Notes under the pieces: model-generated | Database searches by the model: none | Seen by the model: the letters and a program-made list of their open reading frames with translations, nothing else | Told to the model about the DNA's origin: nothing | NCBI GenBank assembly: GCA_009761415.1 | Contig: QUOL01000008.1 | Coordinates: 868,001 to 932,000, forward strand | Origin: Sarcomyxa edulis | Taxonomy: Eukaryota; Basidiomycota; Agaricomycetes; Agaricales; Mycenaceae | Reading direction: 5' to 3' | DNA length: 64,000 nucleotides | Part shown: one piece after another, positions 58,370 through 64,000 of the stretch | Position numbering within the stretch: position 1 is the stretch's first letter | How the letters are laid out: each line of letters starts with the position of its first letter | Position numbers and translations under genes: made by a program

Positions 58370-59073
58370 TGCGAGTGACTGAGGAACGCACGTCATATCC
58401 GGGCCCTTAGGCGCAACGTACTTACAATATGCCTCGAGCTTGAATATTGAGATCTGGTTGATACCTGCCGAGAGGCGCGATATGTAGGACCTGGGCCGTC
58501 TGTCGGTACTTTATCTTTAACCTCTCTGAAAAAACCCGTGGGCTCCAAAACAAAAGTAAAGACTGCGTCGCAGCGATATGCCATGAACGAGTTGCGTGGA
58601 CGAGAATATTCAACACGTACAAGGCTAAGTACAAGTGAGGCTGAGTCGTTCGCGGCGCGGCTTCGTGCGTGACAGCAGTGCGTGACCGTCCAACGCCCAT
58701 TGAAAGGTAACAACACCAAACTACCGCCGATGCTACATTCAGCGCATTTCGCGCTATAAACACGTTGATTTTAGGGTACATATCGTAAGCGAAGAACTAG
58801 GACATACTTACCGTGAATGTGGAAATAGCAAAGGGTTTTACTAGCTTGGAGCTAGGGAACATGGCCCGAGTCTTTTCACTGTGCACTGTTGATATAAAAC
58901 TGAGTGTCCTTCCTAGGCTAAGGTGCACATGAGAGTCTGGCACAAATATAACAAAGGCAGATGATGCCTTGAGATGAAGCAGTACAGTGGCTCCCAGCGC
59001 GTCCACGTAGTTCGGTTCGATAAGACAACCAATCGAAGAGGCGACAGCTTGGACTTGCATCTGTAAACACAAA
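58370..59073. other. Intergenic region before tRNA-Cys locus
   Basis: About 0.7 kb with two overlapping minus-strand open frames (58393-58781) that have no conserved motifs. No gene supported. Confidence 0.4.
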
Positions 59074-59152
59074 GGTCCCTGTGGTTCGGACACAAGACCA
59101 TGCGATGTTTCAAGCATTAAACTGCGATCGCATGCTCTACTACTGAGTTCAA
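59074..59152 (-). pseudogene. Decayed tRNA-Cys-like gene
   Basis: Read on the minus strand this has a D arm (ACTC-AGTAGTA-GAGC), an anticodon stem TGCGA/TCGCA, a loop TC-GCA-G with extra 15 nt at the usual intron site, and a T arm TTGTG-TCCGAAC-CACAG. Yet the acceptor strands do not pair, position 33 is C, not T, and T55 is C. It shares the GCATG-GAT-GCAGT core with the intact tRNA-Cys 28 bases away. Best read as a tandem copy that has decayed. Confidence 0.55.
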
Positions 59153-59179
59153 CGAAAATCGAAACTAGACTACAAAAAG

Positions 59180-59259
59180 AGATTCCTTCGTGATTCGAAC
59201 ACGAGACCCTGTGATTTTTCCACTGCAATCACATGCCATAACCGCTAAGCCAAGGAATC
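59180..59259 (-). tRNA. tRNA-Cys(GCA) with 7-nt intron
   Basis: Minus-strand cloverleaf. Acceptor GATTCCT (59259-59253) pairs fully with AGGAATC (59187-59181). The discriminator is U at 59180, typical of tRNA-Cys. Anticodon stem TGTGA/TCACA. Anticodon GCA at 59226-59224 after T33. Intron of 7 nt (59222-59216) after position 37. T arm TCGTG-TTCGAAT-CACGA pairs perfectly. A CTCTTTTT run follows as Pol III terminator. Confidence 0.93.
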
Positions 59260-59389
59260 GTGCTACTTGTCATGATGATCCCAAATATCAAAGGAAGGTC
59301 CTAGGACCCCGAATTCAAACTGCCTTGGGGTGACGCGTCTCTCTGATTTCGCGTCCAACTTCGAGTTGCCTTTCTTCCTCTTGACCACC

Positions 59390-61153
59390 ATGACCGACGT
59401 TGATATGAAACTCGCAGACGAAAAGGTCGACGACAGCAAGAAGACAGAGGAGAAGAAGATCGAGGAGAAAAAGGAGTTGACCGCCGTCGACGAAGTCAAA
59501 TCCAACATCGCTCTTATTGAGAGAGCTGTTTCGACACTCGAACCGCGGTTCACCCATCGCGTGTTGAGAACTTTGACGAGTCTACGGAAACGGATAGACG
59601 ATGCGGTCTTAAGAGACACAATTGAAGCGGTATATACGACAGGTACGTTGCTTTTGACATGTATACATTTTTCGAATCTGAGGACTGGTTGCCTATACAG
59701 ACACCCCTCTGAAGAATTCACTACTCTCATGGCTACCCTCAGCACCTGCCGTAGATCACTCCATGGACGTTGACTCAGCTTCCACTCCCACAGCCAAATC
59801 TGCAACGCCCGAGCCGGTCCCAGAAGGCGAAATCTACCTGCGATTGCTCATTTTACACTATCTCCTCACATCTCCCTCCACGTACCCCAAAGCGCTAGAG
59901 CTTGCGCACGAAACCGTAGAAAAGATGCAACACCTCAATCGCCGAAGCATGGATCCCATCGCGGCGAAAGTCTGGTTTGCAGTCGAACGGACGTACGAAC
60001 TCGGTGGCGAGCTCGCTAATGCCAGACCGTGAGTTTCATATAATCAATAAGGCTTGAGTGTATTCTCATTCCAATGATCAGACTATTCCTCGCGGCTCAG
60101 CGCACTGCATCGCTGCGTCACGACGACGATACCCAAGCCTCCCTGATCAATCGTCTCCTTCGTAACTACCTCCACTACAGTCTATATGATCAGGCCGACA
60201 AGCTTGTATCCAAGACCACGTTCCCACTCTCCGCAGGGAACCCTCAGTTTGCTCGTTATCACTACTACTTGGGTCGTATCAAGGCCGTACAACTCAACTA
60301 CAGTGACGCCCATACCAACCTCCAGCAAGCTATTCGTCGGGCTCCTCCCGCAAAAACTGCACCTGGGTTCTACCAGGCTGTTCACAAGTTGTTTGTCGTC
60401 GTTGAGCTGTTGATGGGCGATATCCCAGAACGCAGTCTGTTCAGGCATCCTGTTCTCGAGAAGGCTCTTCGCGCTTACTTTGAGATTGTCAAAGGTGCAT
60501 ATATCTTACTTTCTATACAATTTGGCTTTATTCATTGACATCTTTTTCCCTTCCCCAAGCTGTCCGCACCGGCTCTTTGTCCCAATTCCAGAGCACGCTT
60601 TCCAAGCACGCATCCCAATTCGAGTCGGACAAGACCTACACACTGATCGTGCGGCTGCGCCAGAACGTCATCAAAACTGGTATCCGGCGCCTCTCCCTCT
60701 CATACTCCCGCATCTCGCTTCGCGACATCTGTGTAAAGCTCCATCTCGACTCGGAGGAAGACGCAGAGTACATCGTTGGTAAAGCCATTCGGGATGGTGT
60801 CATTGAAGGTCGTATCGTACACGAGCAAGGATGGATGGAGTGTGGGACACAGAAGAGTGGGTACGGGCCTGAGGTCAGTGATGTTTATTCGAGAAGGATT
60901 GGGTTTTGTTTGGAGTTGCATAACCAGAGCGTCAAGGTGAGCTATCGCTTTTTCCTTGGGCCGCGTCGTTCTTTCTCAAGGTCTGATCCTTCTATAGGCC
61001 ATGCGCTATCCTCTCAATGCACACCGGAAAGCGCTCGCTGCCGCGGAGGGGGCCCGTGAGCGTGAAAAGGAGTTGGCCAAAGGGATTCAGGAAGGCGACC
61101 TTGATGATGATGATGGTCCTCTAGGCGATGGTCCTATGGGAGGTGATTTCTGA
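59390..61153 (+). CDS. RPN3: 26S proteasome non-ATPase subunit Rpn3 (PSMD3)
   Basis: Lid subunit of the 26S proteasome. The ATG at 59390 starts [20 protein letters not shown], a charged N terminus. Then: [100 protein letters not shown], and the PCI domain with [52 protein letters not shown]. The C-terminal [12 protein letters not shown] is joined over an intron ending TATAG near 60999, then an acidic tail to 61153. All the Rpn3 hallmarks are present and unbroken; five introns. Confidence 0.96.
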
Positions 61154-61637
61154 TCTTCGATTGGATCCCAAACATATCCCCTTTCCTGAATTGTATCCAA
61201 TGTTTCCGGACTCGTAATGCATGAAGTTGTTTTCGTTCGTCTTCGTACGATCAGTGCTGCCGTCGTGGAACCTTGCACCTGTATAATGAATGACCTTGCT
61301 AACATAAAAAGTCATATCTTATTCCTAGAAATCTCGATGAGACCTTCGCTCGTAATGTACGTGCGAACCTCTATCTGCTTCTATGTGTGCGTCTAACGCG
61401 TACTTGGCATCGACAGAATAGGTCATTTACGGGGTAAACTCTATCATGATCTTCAGACCCAACAAAAGCTACTCGACTATTCAGTCTGCTGCTCCATTGT
61501 ACCCGGATGGTATCCCGAAACATACGTACGTCTATCTGGTCACTTGATGCACGGCTAAGTAGGCTTCATATTCCTGTCTGATCTTCGAATATCTAGGTCT
61601 CCGCTATTGAAACTACGCATTCCTTCGAGATACGGAA
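61154..61637. other. Intergenic, MFS transporter promoter
   Basis: 484 bases between the RPN3 stop and the transporter ATG. No further gene or RNA seen. Confidence 0.4.
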
Positions 61638-64000
61638 ATGGTCGAGACTACATTCCAATTTTCTGAGACCCCGGGTGAAGAAAAAGGCTCTATTAGGAGA
61701 GACGTGCATGTCAAGTCCGCCTCGGCCGTCGACGTTGCTGTGAACCTCGTAGCAGGGCATTACGACGACGAAGAGATAAGTGTGGAGGAATCTCGAAGGT
61801 TAAGGGTCAAATTGGATTGGCACTTATTGCCTTTGCTTTTCTTGATCGATACAGGTACGTGCGAGTTCTCGGTGTTTGTGGTGGTGGAACTCACAGTAAC
61901 TGCAGTGCAGTTCATTGACAAGTAAGCGAAAGCGCGGGTGTATTGGAGTGACTCACTCATCGCCTTATGTATCCTGCAGAGGAACGTTGGCTTCGGGTTT
62001 CATTTTGGGTATCGTCGACGACAACAAGTTGTCTACGGACCAGTTCAATACGCTGGGGAGTGCCTTCTACATAGGTGAGCTCTCAGTTCGAGATCTACTC
62101 ATACTTACCCGCATGTTTATATCCGTAGGCCTCGTGATCTTTCAATATCCTCAGAACTGGGCACTGCAGCACTTCCCGGTGGGCAAATGGATATCATTCA
62201 ACATCTTGCTATGGCACGTCCGTCAGATAATATGTTTCGACTGCACGTACTTACTGTGTCACGTAGGTGTTTGTTTCTTGGATTGCATGTCGTGTGCCGC
62301 AATTTTGGAGGTCTCTGTTCGTATGTTTCATAGATCTTTTGATGGTCGCGTCATACTGACATACATCTTAGTTGCTGTCCGGTTCCTCCTCGGCGCAACA
62401 GAGGGTAGCATTATGGCAGGCACGTTCTTCTAACTAGTATGTCCGTCTCTAGTATCAAGATCTCATTTTCGTGCAGGCGTTATGTTGGTGACCTCCATGT
62501 TCTATACCAGGATAGAGATCGCCGAACGCATAGGATGGTGAGTCAATCAATATTCCTTGGATTTGAAAGTGAACACTCGCCTCTAGGACTATTCAATGCA
62601 ACGGCATCGGGACCATTGTTTCGGGTTTTCTTTCCTTCGGTATCGCACATGTTTCCCCCTCTTCCACTTTACAGCAGTGGCAATGGCTCATGGTCATAAC
62701 CTGCCTCATGACATTCTGCATATTCGTGTTGTTCTTGATTTTCTTCCCGGATAACCCCACCAATGCTAGGTTTTTGACGACACAGGAGAAGATCATGATA
62801 ATCAAACGAGCTCAAGGAAATCAGAATGGCATCGAGACCAAAGCTTGGAAGAAGAAACAGGTGGGCCAATGTTCTCTCTCGAGCATCGTTCTTCGTGTCT
62901 GACCATGGACAGTTCATCGAAGCCATGAAGGACATCAAGACATGGCTTTTCTTTGCCCTCGGAGCTATCTCGTTAGTTCAGCCTTTGGGAGATGAACAAG
63001 TTACTTACACAGAACGATAGCCAATTGCAGAACGGGATCGGTGTCGAATATTCTCGGCTCATCAAGTCCTACGGATTCAATACTTTTCAAACAACTTTGT
63101 TGAATATACCTTCGGGTGCGGTACAAATCCTTGGGATCACTTTGGGCTGTTATTGCCTACGCAAATTTCCGGTGAGCTTTTATGTATGTGCTATTTTACC
63201 TTATCAAGCGCGCTTATGAGCTATTTGTGACAAGAACTCCCGGGCTTTTATTGTCGTGGCTTTCTGGATTCCTTCTGTCTTGTCGTCTCTTCTAGAAATT
63301 TGTCTACCGCTGAGCAACAGGGTACGGTCGTGAGTTTCATAATTCATGGTACCGCTGCAGCTAAGCAAAGTATCAGGCAGGACATCTCATAGGAATATAC
63401 CTCATAAGTGCGTTCAATCATATGACTCTCTTAGAATACTCTGCTTACCTTTATGCAAAGGCTTTGGAGGTGGTGGCCCTGGATTCATATTGATAATGTC
63501 TTGGGTTAGCGCAGAACTCCTCGAAGCCGTGTTCGTGTCAGATTTATCGTCTTTCCTCAGGTTACCGCTACCTCTGCAGGCCATACCAAGGCGAGTCTCG
63601 AAGGATAGAGTTTCGCACTGATCTGAGTGTTTGACTTAGAAACTGACTATCAATTCGGTGTTCCTAATGGGTTGGGCCCTAGGACAACTGGTGTGCACCC
63701 AGTATTGGAAAGACCAGTACGCCCCGAGATTTCTAGTACCTTGGAGTATATGTTTGGTACGCCTTTTGGTCTTGATGTTTGCTTGTCCAGTTGTCCTCTT
63801 CGTGACGCGTTTGTATCAGACATCCCAGATCGTGGTGATCATTATCGTCTTGGTCATTCGATACGTGCTTTCGAGGGAGAATAAACGACGCGATGCCTTG
63901 CAGGCCGACACAGATAAAAGCACGGATGCTTTTGTTCCTTTCGGTTATGTCACTGCGGTGGATGGCATGGGAAGAAGTGTCGAAGGCAAGGTGGATAAGG
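61638..64000 (+). CDS. MFS transporter, allantoate permease (Dal5-like) family, 3' partial
   Basis: Plasma-membrane proton symporter of the anion:cation family that includes Dal5 and Tna1, taking up organic anions such as allantoate, nicotinate or dipeptides. ATG at 61638 (MVETTFQFSETPGEEKGSIR). Pieces: RLRVKLDWHLLPLLFLIDT, VQFIDK, TLASGFILGIVDDNKLSTDQ, FNTLGSAFYI, GLVIFQYPQNWALQHFPVGK, VRFLLGATEGSIMAG, VMLVTSMFYTRIEIAERIG, QWQWLMVITCLMTFCIFVLF, ARFLTTQEKIMIIKRAQGNQ, then NGIGVEYSRLIKSYGFNTFQ. One intron (62420-62476) appears to have a GC donor. The C-terminal tail KRRDALQADTDKSTDAF runs to the window edge without a stop. Substrate unknown. Confidence 0.88.

Overview
This window is nuclear DNA of a filamentous fungus, most probably a basidiomycete of the mushroom class (Agaricomycetes). 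Genes are dense and lie on both strands. Almost all are split by introns of about 50-65 bases with GT/AG ends, and the proteins (Snt1-like SANT protein, GID subunit, fungal F-box proteins, coactosin, Rrg9) are eukaryotic and fungal. I saw no rRNA gene, transposon, CRISPR array or viral sequence. Exon joins were worked out by eye from splice sites and family conservation, so single splice sites may be off by a few bases.

Layout. 1-3028: two tandem NmrA-like Rossmann proteins, the first cut by the window edge. 3327-5848 (-): DUF4246 protein. 6219-10418 (-): SANT-domain co-repressor of the Snt1/NCoR type. 10934-14294 (+): two GPI-anchor genes side by side, PIG-S and PIG-L. 14334-15032 (-): Atg43/DUF1770-like protein. 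15146-17969 (+): ASCC2/Cue3-type ribosome quality control factor. 18092-18631 (-): RPA3, with cell-cycle promoter motifs. 18905-20416 (+): F-box protein. 21002-23415 (-): RLI1/ABCE1. 24436-24722 (+): a tiny secreted, probably Kex2-processed peptide precursor behind a strong TATA box. 25326-28989: NAC-beta, a polyamine-type acetyltransferase, coactosin and RRG9. 29331-31271 (-): cytochrome P450. 32724-34045 (-): PAQR/hemolysin-III receptor-like protein. 34473-34554: tRNA-Thr(CGT). 34937-37842: GID9/FYV10 and a divergent trypsin-like protease. 39712-41319 (+): flavin monooxygenase. 41533-45067 (-): a large PHD-like/chromodomain protein with a five-base microexon. 45959-53726 (+): SEC20, an F-box/zinc protein and a GH47 alpha-mannosidase. 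53923-55023 (-): oligosaccharyltransferase subunit Swp1. 57508-58369 (+): a cysteine-bearing hypothetical protein. 59074-59259 (-): a tRNA-Cys and a decayed partner. 59390-61153 (+): proteasome subunit RPN3. 61638-64000 (+): allantoate-type MFS transporter, cut by the window end.

Most genes are core housekeeping genes: ER glycosylation and GPI anchoring, translation and ribosome recycling, the proteasome and GID ligase, DNA replication and SNARE traffic. Accessory content is limited to NmrA, P450, FMO, MFS and F-box genes and the small secreted peptide. Pairs with linked roles are PIG-S/PIG-L (GPI anchor) and GH47/SWP1 (N-glycans). The most unusual items are the secreted peptide with repeated PSG motifs, the 5-nt microexon, three probable GC-AG introns, and the unusual domain layout of the PHD-like/chromo protein.
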